Origin: Sanghuangporus weigelae
Lineage: Eukaryota; Basidiomycota; Agaricomycetes; Hymenochaetales; Hymenochaetaceae
NCBI GenBank assembly: GCA_033182465.1
Contig: CP137321.1
Span: 1,922,001 to 1,986,000, forward strand
Direction of reading: 5' to 3'
DNA length: 64,000 nucleotides
The notes under the pieces: generated by a model
Told to the model about the DNA's origin: nothing
What the model saw: the letters and a program-made list of their open reading frames with translations, nothing else
Databases searched by the model: none
Program-made: the position numbers and the translations under genes
In this document: positions 55,101 through 64,000 of the stretch, piece after piece
How the letters are laid out: every line of letters starts with the position of its first letter
How positions within the stretch are numbered: the first letter of the stretch is position 1

Positions 55101-55890
55101 CAGACTGACATTTAAAGAAGTAAAGGCACACGCTATTTACTTCTTATTGGAATTGGAGAAACGCGGGAAGGTAACTCGAGAGGATGGCTATCAGGGAATC
55201 CTGAATGCTATCGCCGGAGACGTTCGTAGCAAACATCGAAAGAGATTACAAAGGCAACAGGAGCTCGAAAGCATGAATGAAGCATTGCGGCAGCTGTCTG
55301 AACGCAAGAAATACTACGAAGAACAAATCAAGAGTTACAATGACTACGTTGAAGCAGCAATGAACACAATGCAGAAAGGGAAAAGGTGCAGTTGAAAGCC
55401 TTGTATTGTTGGATCGGAACACTAATATGCGTATCTGAATAGCAAAAAGCGATTTGTCATGCCTTTCACAAAGCAGTTTTTCCATTTGCGCGAAATGCAA
55501 AGATCTGGCAAGTCGGCGCAATTCGGGTCATTCAAATACAGTGCCCATTACTTGTACGAGAAAGGTATTCTTCTGTCGATCGATCAGTATTCGCCTCGAC
55601 AGTTTGATCGCATCGATGTCGTCATGTCGTCCAACAAAGCGGGTACCTTCGACATAGAATTGTATAACATTCAAGCTGGACCGTCTGCACTAATAGCATC
55701 GACGGAGGTGCGCATGGAGGAACTCCTACAAGCTCAGTTTGAGAACCGTGTTTCTCTTCCTTTGTTCGACGGCATGGCAAGGTTCAATCTCAACCTCCTG
55801 TTGTATCAAATCAATAAGAAGTGAGCAATCATCTGTCCTACCGCTAATTCATGACATAGATTAACGGACATTCAAAGGTTTTACGTGTAA
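49166..55890 (+). CDS. IQG1: IQGAP (Iqg1/Rng2-type) cytokinetic scaffold
   Basis: Fifteen exons: 49166-51142, 51195-51272, 51323-51399, 51454-51656, 51712-53423, 53482-53685, 53737-53857, 53914-54029, 54080-54165, 54226-54416, 54467-54745, 54796-55039, 55104-55385, 55443-55820, 55878-55890 (1986 aa). Layout: disordered Ser/Pro-rich extension (1-585), calponin-homology domain (~590-715, WADQQRHLLRAYEYL...VLAKLSRAFL), more than ten IQ motifs (~790-1170, e.g. IVKVQARCRGVATRKLV), a GAP-related domain with FYRYINPAIV, and the RasGAP C-terminal domain ending YQINKKFYV. It organises actin, myosin light chain and calmodulin at the division site. Introns 5 (53424) and 8 (54030) start GC. Intron 3 (51400) starts GA if the conserved IHALSHLLARQG is to be made; a GT at 51415 would instead insert RKVTSF. 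Confidence 0.93.
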
Positions 55891-56119
55891 CACATTGTAA
55901 TTCTATTTCTCGATGCATCTCATTCGCACCCTTTTGATTCAGTTATTATGCTCATTAGACTTTATTGTTCGCTCATTTGTTCACGCTGATATTCGCACTG
56001 TATGGATAAGCACAAAGCTCTTGTATCTGTACTTGATGATTCTTACGAGGAGACATGTTTATGAGCAATTCGTTTCGAGGTATCCTGGATAGTTAAAAGA
56101 GGCGATGCAGCGTCTTGAA
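55891..56119. other. convergent 3' stretch between IQGAP and the MFS gene
   Basis: T-rich 3' sequence of ~230 bp. No feature is recognised. Confidence 0.35.
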
Positions 56120-58721
56120 TTACAGGGTAAAGCGGAAATCTGGGCTGCGGTCACCAATTGGAGCACGAGTCTTCCCTGAATCCCATAGATCCTGATATTT
56201 CTCAATGTTTCCTTGACGCCTGCCTTCTCCACGAGCCTTGTTCTCCCAAAGGCAATATAATCTAAGAAGGATCAATCAGCATCACGATATACTCAGAAAG
56301 ATGTTCAGGAACATACACGTTGGCCGCAACGGCGATCCAAGTTAGGCAAACAAACGCGAGCGAAATAGTATGACCACGGATGTACCGTGGAGCTTGATCT
56401 GAGGAAGAATAGAACTTAGATTATGCAAAGATACGAAGTTCCTCATTTCCACTTACCAGAAGTATACGCGAATGTCGCAATAAAACCACTAAATGATATT
56501 TCGGGTCAAATGATTGCCATTCACTGACGTCGCGTTGACATTACCCTGTATTCGCAATCATTAACTGCAGCGCACTGCAGAATTTCTTAGAAATCAGATA
56601 GTAACTAGATGCTCTTCAGCTTTAATACACACGTAGTTGTCGCCTTTTTGTAATGACCACTCGAATTGTTGGGAAGAATAGATAGGATGCAAGGTGCTGA
56701 AGGGTAACTGGAGATAGGCAAATCAGATACACCTTGCATCCGAGGAAGTGCACTCACACTCCAGCTGCCATGAGGAAAACGGCCGCGTAACGGGCATCGT
56801 TTGTCTCCGCCTTGATAGCCAAGATGTAACCTATAGTCCGGAAATTTTGAATACTCATTTACATTGCTGGATGAAGAACACTGGTTATTACCAGCTATAG
56901 TCAAAGGCATCATTATGAGGATAAATGAACCCCTCCATTTCAATCGATCCGCGAGAAAAGCGATGACAACTTAATAAATGTCAGCACCTTGGCTTCTAAA
57001 GGACTCAAGAAATTACCTGTTAAGACAATTGCGGGGACGTACGGTGGAACTGTATGTAGCTGTGCGGCACCGCCAGAGTATCCGAGTCCAGTAATAATAG
57101 TCGGTCTATTATTGGCGTACCAAGTTAGCATCCCGAGCACTTGAACAGGTGAGAAAACTCTTACAAGAAAAGCGAGTAAGAATATAAGCTGACGATAAGC
57201 CCCAAATAGCCAATGCCTGTCAGCCAAGTCTGGATATCCTTACAGCCTGGAGAATATATATTAGTAATGCAACAACGAATAGTGGTATATGCCACCTCGA
57301 ATGACTTCTCCCCATTCAAATTGTTCGTCTTCCTGAAAGATTTCTTCTTGACTTGCGCCACCGGCCTTCTGTCTTCCAACACCCTGCGTCTCTGCCTTTT
57401 CTTCCCGAATCTTCCGCGACGCCTCGGACAAGGGAACATGAGAAGCCGCTACGTTGTCTTTTCGGAAACGCCGTACTAACAGAAGCCGTTAAATTAAGCC
57501 ACCGAGGGAAAATAATGACATACAAGCGAAGGTCCTTTCTTCCACCGTCAGTAACCTGCTGGATTGAATGTCTGCCGGAAGCAGTACGGCTGCGAAGATT
57601 CCGAAAAGGATCGTCACTAATCCTTCAAGTATAAATATCCATTGCCAGCCAGCCATGCCACCCACGCCCTCCATTTTAATGATTGCGGTGGCGAGCAAAC
57701 CTATATATATATAGATAGATCGTAAGCTACCCGATCTATCATTACAAATCACGCACATTACCTCCGAAAGCTCCGGACAAAGATGCTGAATGATATTGAG
57801 ATCAAATCATTCGCTCACACGCGAAGCTTTATGAGCCTACCGGATGCATAGAAGACACCAACTCTGCTATGATTGAGTTGATAGGATTATCATCAATAAA
57901 TAATCACAAACCTCAGTTGAAGCTCGTGCTTGTTGTAGATAGTGCTGAGATACAGAATCTAAAGCAACGTTATGGCAATCGGAAGAGAGAAAACGAAATG
58001 TCCTTACGATCCCCGGTAGCAAGCCACCCTCACACAGCCCTAACATAATCCTGATAGCGACGAGCCCACCAAAATTCTGAACGAGCCCGCTCAATGTGGT
58101 CACAATACCCCAAGCAGTGACAATGAAGGGGAGCCAGCGATTCGGTTTCATGTGCTTCAAAATCCAGTTCGATGCTGTGGCAGGACATTTAGTTCATAGA
58201 TACAAGTCAACATGATAATTACTCACGTAACTCTGATGCGATGTATCTTAAGAGACTATGAGTCACGGAATAACAAGAACGCTTAAAGCACATACGAAAC
58301 GTAGAAGACTATCAGACCGTCATTAGAGAGGTTCACAAGTAGATCGCAAATAATCACGAACGTGCAAGGGCGGTGTTGAACTGATTTCCATGAAGATGGG
58401 TGTCCTTCTCTAGTCCTGCAATCCTGCACAAAGTCAGGCTAAAGTGATTGTAGCACCAGAGATTTTGTACCTTGCATTGCCTATGTTCGTCCTATCAATG
58501 AAGTTTGCAAGCCATAGCTTCAACAATATAAATAAATGGACTCCGTCGTTGAGTTTGGTAATTCAACTCACTAGTGCCAAGGGAGGAAGAATCTGCAGGT
58601 CAAGTTTCATTAGGATCTTGCGCGACATCATGCGGTAGTCCTCTGAGCGATCGTCATCCACGAGTTCTACGTTCTCCGTTATTGAAACTTCGCGATCATG
58701 TTTCTCTGACGGAGGGACCAT
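56120..58721 (-). CDS. MFS anion:cation symporter (Dal5/Tna1-type permease)
   Basis: Twenty exons: 58721-58572, 58517-58471, 58423-58362, 58308-58296, 58246-58227, 58174-58008, 57958-57912, 57863-57841, 57785-57762, 57700-57524, 57475-57296, 57246-57165, 57105-57017, 56969-56892, 56830-56758, 56707-56633, 56574-56545, 56488-56457, 56398-56317, 56261-56120 (530 aa). All phases agree. Twelve-span MFS with ACS-family signatures: LWLANFIDRTNIGNARIAGL, ALFYVSYIASELPSNWILK, RIMLGLCEGGLLPGI, GMAGWQWIFILEGLVTILFG, the central cytosolic loop, and IANTGGFIATFAYTSDQAPRYIRGH. Relatives import allantoate, nicotinate, pantothenate or other organic anions; the substrate cannot be named. Several exons are under 25 nt. 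Confidence 0.9.
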
Positions 58722-60607
58722 TGTTAGACTACCGAAGACACAGGAGAGGACTTCCACCGAGAGGGGCTGCTGGAAAGCAGCGATGTGTCGAAATTATACT
58801 TCCGTAACCCGCACCTTTAAATGTAAGCTCTGGTGTGCTCGTGATCATCCCGCATCATTTTACGGTAACTTTCTGTAAGCGGTGCGTATGATGGCTCACG
58901 GCCCACCTAACGGCGCGACCATTTACCATCAGACCAGGGACCCAATTGCAACCTTGACTTTGAGATCTCCGTCCCATGCCACCTTGCTCATGTACCGAAT
59001 GCCGTTACCTTGGGCGGACTCCATCGGAACGAACTCTGTCGGATAAGTATGTCTGGGAGACGTACGTAATTTGAGCAAACAGCAGAAAGTGGACAATGCA
59101 CTTCCTGAAGAAAACGGAAACGACTGCATAATTTACACCGTCTTGTTATTGTTCGTCTGACCGGTCTAAGGCATCATAAAACTGTGCATGCAATTTATAA
59201 TTATTCATTCATACGCGACCCTGCAAAAGCATCAAAATGTGACCTGTACGGACCCAAAATAATCAGGGAAGGGCGGTAGTTACCCAGACAGAAATAGAAC
59301 AAAGGAAAGAAGTAACCCTCGGAATTTTTCACATACATGTGGGTTATCCAGAATTAAATCCTTTGAGCCTCCACTGGGGTTGCGTTGCTCGCTTCTACCG
59401 ATAAGGGACCAGTGTGTCTTCCGAGCTGGGAAGACTTGTGTATTATTACATGAGAAATTCAGTATGTAGTCGTACAACGGGGACTACTTACCAGTCGATG
59501 ATTACAGGCTTCCGATCCTAAGGTTCGTACACTGAATTCTCTTTCGTGTTATCAGAATGTCCGGAAAAGTAAGGAACCCACCTTCTTAGAATAACCTGCG
59601 AAAAGCATCTGACTCGGAGCTCATTCACGAGGTTATTTCAGTTGTGACCCAACGGACGGCTTACGCTTTAAATTCTCGACAGAATACGTTACTAATTCTC
59701 GGTAGAACAGAAGTGAACGCGGAGGACTTCGCAGCCATCACTCAATTCGCCAAGGATTGTGTGTAGAATTAGATGGCTAAGTTCCAGAGCATGTGGTACG
59801 GAATAACCATTCCAGTCATCCGAAAAACAAGGGCGGCAGTGAGATAGAAGCCAGAAACGAGCACCGAGCGAGAAGTAGCATCCGGGAGGCACAGCGTGAC
59901 CCAGACCTCAATGGAACGTTCGCAAATTCATGTATCAAATCAAGTAAATGGCTTCAGGAACCCTGCGAGAGCCAGGGCGAGGTGCACTGGCAAGCTATGA
60001 TGCAAGCTGCGTTCTGTAAAAAAAGTAAGCCCAACACGCCAATGTTTTTAGCGGCCCTCGAGACAAACAAGTACCTGGTCGTCACGAACGACACCTCAAC
60101 TGACAAGCATCGGTTGGTATGACTTTCTCCATACGTCTTCAATGCGTAGCTCCGTCGGATGGTAGCGAGGACGTGTAACAAAGCGAGTTGATATGCCCGG
60201 AATGAGGCGAGAAAGGAGATAAATGATGATAGAGAACAACCAACATGAACCGTAGAAGACGAATATTAGATTAGAACGAACGAACAAAACAACATGAATT
60301 GCACAGGCAAGATGAAGCCATTGGTATCCAGAAATTATGGGAGCCCGATAGCGAAGCCGGTCATCTGAGCAATAGCAAGGCATTGTACAGACATTCGCTG
60401 TTGCCGCAGAGGGGCAATGTTTTTTTTTTCAATACTGAGCTCAGCGCCAAGGCCGGGACGCGCCGGTCGAGGAAAATTTCTCACGCACATGAGGGGAAGC
60501 GCTTAGCGACCATCAAATGGGACTCGACATCGACAACCCTCTTCGCTTGATAACTCTTCGACGACGAGCTCAACTGCTCAGCCATTCCTTTGTCTCTTTT
60601 TCCGACG
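58722..60607. other. 1.9-kb intergenic region
   Basis: Divergent spacer between the MFS transporter and the surface-protein gene. No conserved frame, tRNA or repeat was identified. A T11 run lies at 60420-60430. A plus-strand 109-codon frame (59793-60122) has no family resemblance. The right ~150 bp is likely the promoter and leader of the next gene. Confidence 0.45.
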
Positions 60608-61891
60608 ATGCTTAACCCGATGGGTCGCATCCTTACAGTCTTTCCACTTTTCGTCTTAATATCACTTTCGTTTCTCGTCTTCATCGTCGAAGGCTCTGCT
60701 CTCGCTTCACCTGATCTCGCTGTGCGTCATGCTCGACAATTTGCGGTCAAGCGTGCCATTGTGGCTCGACAAAATGGAAATAGACCGGGACAAGATGGTG
60801 GTGGGGATGATGAAGGGGAAGGAAATGACCCCGACGGTTCATCTCAGAGTGTGATCCCGACCTCGACTACGGAGGGAACATCTACCACCACTGCTACTTC
60901 GTCAACGGAGACCACCTCTTCATCTACATCTTTTGGCCCTCGAACGACAACGTCCTCGCCCTCGTCTTCGAGCATCTCGACAAGTTCCTCATCATCTTCG
61001 ACGATTACGTCAAGTTCTTCCGAATTCATACCATCTAGCACATCTTCCTCGAGCACGTTTTCATCCACACCAACGAGCACCACAAGCTCGTCCGGCTCTC
61101 AGACATCGTATGTGCAATAGCTAACTTTGCAATAACATAGCCCTAGCAACTTAGAACTGCCATTTAGATCAAGTACCACCTCATCAAGCTCTAGAACGAC
61201 ATTACAGGTCACGACAGTTCCTGCTTCCACCGCTACCGCAGTTGTCGCCGCTAGCAATACCCGCAGAGTCTCGAGCAGCTCATCGGCAACGTCCTCTGTA
61301 CCGACAAGCGCCGAAGCTTCGAGCACCGAATCGGCAGGCACCAATGGTTTCCTCTCGAACAAGGGTGCCATGGCAGGAACGTTCACTGCTGTCGGCATTA
61401 TCGCTGTCGGCCTTATCTGTGCGGTTGTCGTTATTATCCGCAAGAGAAAGCGTAGTGAGGACCTCGACATCTTTGATACGGAATATAAGGAGTATTCGTC
61501 GGGTAATGATCTTGGCGGTACCTCCAGTGGCAATGGCGATTATTTCTCCTCAGATATGAGCAGTTTGTCTGCTAATGCTGTATCCCATGCCGGTTCCCAT
61601 GCGGAGAATATGGATTACAACCACGTCGACTATGGCTACGGCTTGCCACCAACTGCGGCAGACCGAACTTCGGTAGCCAGTAATCACGCCGGTTATGGCG
61701 CCTTCCGATCGGCAGCTGAGCAGCGCAAGCCCCCGATGCAGAGCTCTGGTTTACGCAACGAGATGAGTTGGAACAACGACGTTGCTTACGCTGAACCTGC
61801 CGTTGATGAGAATCAGTCTATGCATATCGTTCCGCATGATAATAGTCACTACTACGCTTCTGCGACCCGTGTACCAGGCACGGCTTATTAA
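60608..61891 (+). CDS. Ser/Thr-rich single-pass plasma-membrane protein (possible wall sensor)
   Basis: Two exons: 60608-61107 and 61168-61891 (407 aa). It has a signal peptide (MLNPMGRILTVFPLFVLISLSFLVFIVEG) and an Arg/Asp/Gly-rich short stretch. A ~150-residue tract almost entirely Ser and Thr (likely O-mannosylated) spans the intron. One membrane helix follows (GTFTAVGIIAVGLICAVVVII) with the stop-transfer RKRKRSEDLDIFDTEY, then a cytosolic tail rich in Tyr, Asn and Ser. This topology is shared with Mid2/Wsc-type wall-stress sensors and Axl2-like proteins, but no WSC cysteine domain or other ectodomain is present, so the sensor role is only a suggestion. Confidence 0.82.
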
Positions 61892-62822
61892 CTGGGATAT
61901 TCTTATTTATAAGTAAACGGTAGGCGAAACTTCTGACTATTCGAAATATCGATATATTTATTTACCTAGAACTTTTGAACTTTCTAGGTCAGTAAAGTAC
62001 CGTCAGCCTCTTGTTGTTCGCAAGCTCTTTCCTTGTATTCCTGACATATCCAGATCCCTGGTGGAGCGTGGTGGTCTGTTCTCATGTGGGATACATGTTT
62101 TCAATTCTCCGCCATGCTTCATGTGGCGCTGCTATATCTCACATCTGTTGGTCCAGCGTTCTTGGACCATTTTATGGCTGTCTAGCCCTTTGGTCAGTTT
62201 TCTCTTTTGGTATTGTTACAATTGTATACCCTTGTTATTTTTCGTCGCCTTGTTTCGTGCCGGACTGCTTGGAATACCCAATTTCTGAATTTGCTGCGTT
62301 CGTTCTACAATGACGTGAGCTGCATGCCGCAGATTTTCTAACCGTCTTGTAATGGTTTGACATCAACGTAGCGAATGTAAATTGTGTGTTCTCACTTTTG
62401 TAGAAAAAAATGCCTCATCACGTTTTTGTTCAAACGTTGTCACTGTTGCTTGTTGTCACAATTATTCAGACGTTATCTCGAGTTTCTCGAGTTGTTCGCT
62501 ACTTCCATGAGAACAAGTAGGGCTCTTGCATTCAACGCTGTCAGTCTCATTCCGATGCAAATTGAGATAGTATCTTATCGTGTATACGCAGAGAAACTTC
62601 TATGGAGCATATCTTGGAAGTAAGTCGAGACATCAAAAGATTTACGAAGGCACTACAGGCGAAAGGTTCGAAAGGTTTGCATGAATGACCAGATGTGCTA
62701 ACATACATGCCATATTCGATCAAGAATAAGAATAAAAAATCCGGGAAACGGAGATGAAATCTGCACGTATGACTTTCACCATTATATTACGCTCTGAAAT
62801 TGACATTTGGCAATCTCTGCAG
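61892..62822. other. intergenic / unresolved 5' part of the aldehyde dehydrogenase gene
   Basis: The left half is T-rich 3' sequence of the surface-protein gene. A possible upstream exon of the dehydrogenase ends at ~62674 before gtttgcat and would read IYEGTTGERFER into IVSSSKEVV, which looks right for the family. I could not find its start codon. Confidence 0.4.
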
Positions 62823-63991
62823 AATTGTCTCGAGCTCAAAGGAAGTCGTTGATTATGCAGTCCAAAACGCCCATGAAACCTTCGCATCTGGCGTCTGGTC
62901 TCGCAAGTCTGCGCATGACCGCTCAATAGTTCTTTCGCGTCTCGCGCGCTCGCTTGAGACTCATATGTCCGATTTCGTTTACCTTGAATCCCTCCAGACG
63001 GGACGCGCTATCCGAGAAATGACGGCACAAGTTGGTCGACTTCCCGAATGGCTGTTCGTTCCTTTTCTTGACTCATCAACGATAATCATTTGGATTGGCT
63101 GATTCAAAGGTCTTTCTAGTGACTATTATGCCGCATTGCTAAGAACGCGACAAGACTTTCTAGCGCCGACACAAGGGAAACTGTTGAACTACGTTACTCG
63201 CATACCTTTGGGAGTCGTTGCACAAATCACTGTACATCACTTTGAATGGCAGTGTAGACGCACTTACTGAATACTGCTGCAGCCATTCAACCACCCTCTC
63301 TTGATTGCAGTCAAGAAGATTGCGCCCGCGCTTGCTGCGGGCAACAGTGTGGTCGTAAAACCGTCGGAGGTAGCGCTCACTTTTATCACTTTATGAATAG
63401 CGCCGAATTGCACTTTTTCATAGCTGGCTCCTATCTCTGTCCTGGAGTTCGCTCAGTTGGCGAGTGATGCTGGGTGTATGTACTGCTACTTCGTTGCCGT
63501 ACCTGTTCTCATGAAATGTGTCACAGTACCTGATGGCGTTCTCAGTGTTCTACCCGGATACGGGCACACTACTGGGACGGCTTTATGCTCGAACCCCGTG
63601 ATATCTAAAGTTGACATAACAGTAAGTAGTGAATATTTTCGTTTTACTCTTACTGAATAGTATTGATCAGGCCGGCACTAAAACGGGACGCGAGCTCGGG
63701 AGTGTAGTCTCTTCGAATCTCGCCTACTATACCGCAGAACTCGGCGGAAAAGTATGTTCTGCCCCAGACAATTATCTTCGTGTTCCTAACGGCATCTTCA
63801 GGCTCCGATTATCGTCTTCGATGATGCGGACCTAGGGATCGCCGTTAACGGGACAGCGTTCGCTGCCTTCGTAGCTTCCGGTCAGACATGTGTCACGGGT
63901 GCTCGAATAATTATCCATGACAAAATATATGACAAATTCTTGTCGGCTCTTTTGGAGAAGATGAAGTCCATAACCCGAAGGATAGGCAACC
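62823..63991 (+). CDS. NAD(P)-dependent aldehyde dehydrogenase, partial (runs off the right edge)
   Basis: Visible exons: 62823-63053, 63120-63231, 63283-63369, 63424-63475, 63527-63621, 63671-63751 and 63802-63991. Together they cover roughly the first two thirds of an [82 protein letters not shown], the glutamate of YTAELGGK, and the catalytic cysteine in [16 protein letters not shown]. Frames join cleanly, so the gene looks intact. It continues past a splice donor at 63992. The N-terminus is unresolved. Aldehyde specificity cannot be inferred; the [11 protein letters not shown] motif is seen in fungal medium-chain and salicylaldehyde-like ALDHs. Confidence 0.88.
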
Positions 63992-64000
63992 GTAAGTAAT

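Noticed and set aside
59793-60122. Plus-strand 109-codon frame in the 1.9-kb spacer
   Set aside because: No homology by eye, no promoter logic, and unremarkable length for random sequence of this composition.
60844-61083. Minus-strand acidic frame rich in D, E and V
   Set aside because: It is the antisense of the Ser/Thr-rich tract of the surface protein and arises from its codon bias.
1-64000. tRNA genes, CRISPR arrays, rRNA, LTR or other retroelements, virus-like elements
   Set aside because: None recognised by eye. No tRNA B-box plus acceptor pairing, no regular spaced repeats, and no polymerase or capsid-type frames were found.

Overview
The window is a piece of a filamentous basidiomycete (probably Agaricomycete) nuclear genome. 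Gene models are compact and very intron-rich (about 120 introns of roughly 40-80 nt), base composition is near 50% GC, intergenic gaps are short, and the proteins match Agaricomycete-type families: a spliced IQGAP, an Ime4/METTL3 methyltransferase, a GH125 mannosidase, Ser/Thr-rich GPI and single-pass surface proteins, and an expanded multi-pass membrane family. No retroelement, virus-like element, tRNA or rRNA gene was recognised. All exon models were built by hand from reading frame, GT/GC-AG signals and family conservation. Coordinates run from start codon to stop codon, not transcript ends.

Layout, left to right. 0-8 kb: an Inn1/Fic1-like C2 cytokinesis protein (+), a small mitochondrial Rcf2-like protein (-), acetylornithine aminotransferase ARG8 (-) and a disordered protein (+). 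8.6-11.3 kb: a 19-exon GH125/Mug157 mannosidase (+). 11.5-19.1 kb is an RNA-biology block: a SNAPC4-like Myb protein (-), the spliceosomal protein Cwc21 (+), two tandem U2 snRNA genes (-) with matching promoters and matching 3' hairpins, and the m6A methyltransferase Ime4/METTL3 (-). 19.3-24.1 kb: an Fhl1-type FHA/forkhead factor (+) and a TPR-protein kinase fusion (-). 24.1-27.1 kb is gene-poor. 27.1-32.0 kb: inositol hexakisphosphate kinase Kcs1 (+), Qcr9 (-) and mitochondrial uS11 (+). 32.4-35.1 kb: a duplicated gene fragment and a membrane-protein gene carrying an in-frame TGA (-).

36.1-43.3 kb: an ACMSD-like amidohydrolase (-), a GPI-anchored protein (-), the GPI inositol-deacylase Bst1 (-) and the ESCRT-III protein Vps60 (+). 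43.48-43.93 kb: a Tourist-like MITE with a TAA target duplication. 44.1-49.0 kb: the Ran exchange factor RCC1 (+), a 2-oxoglutarate oxygenase (-) and quinolinate phosphoribosyltransferase Bna6 (-). 49.2-55.9 kb: a 1986-residue IQGAP (+). 56.1-64.0 kb: a 20-exon anion:cation symporter (-), a Ser/Thr-rich single-pass surface protein (+) and an aldehyde dehydrogenase running off the right edge (+).

Themes. Two cytokinesis scaffold partners known from yeasts (an Inn1/Fic1 type and an IQGAP) lie in the same window. Five head-to-head gene pairs share promoters shorter than about 220 bp, including one pair of mitochondrial proteins (Qcr9/uS11m). The most unusual signals are the tandem, partly diverged U2 genes near a SNAPC4-like gene, their conserved downstream hairpins, an unusual number of GC-AG introns (five, plus one possible GA-AG), and the MITE.
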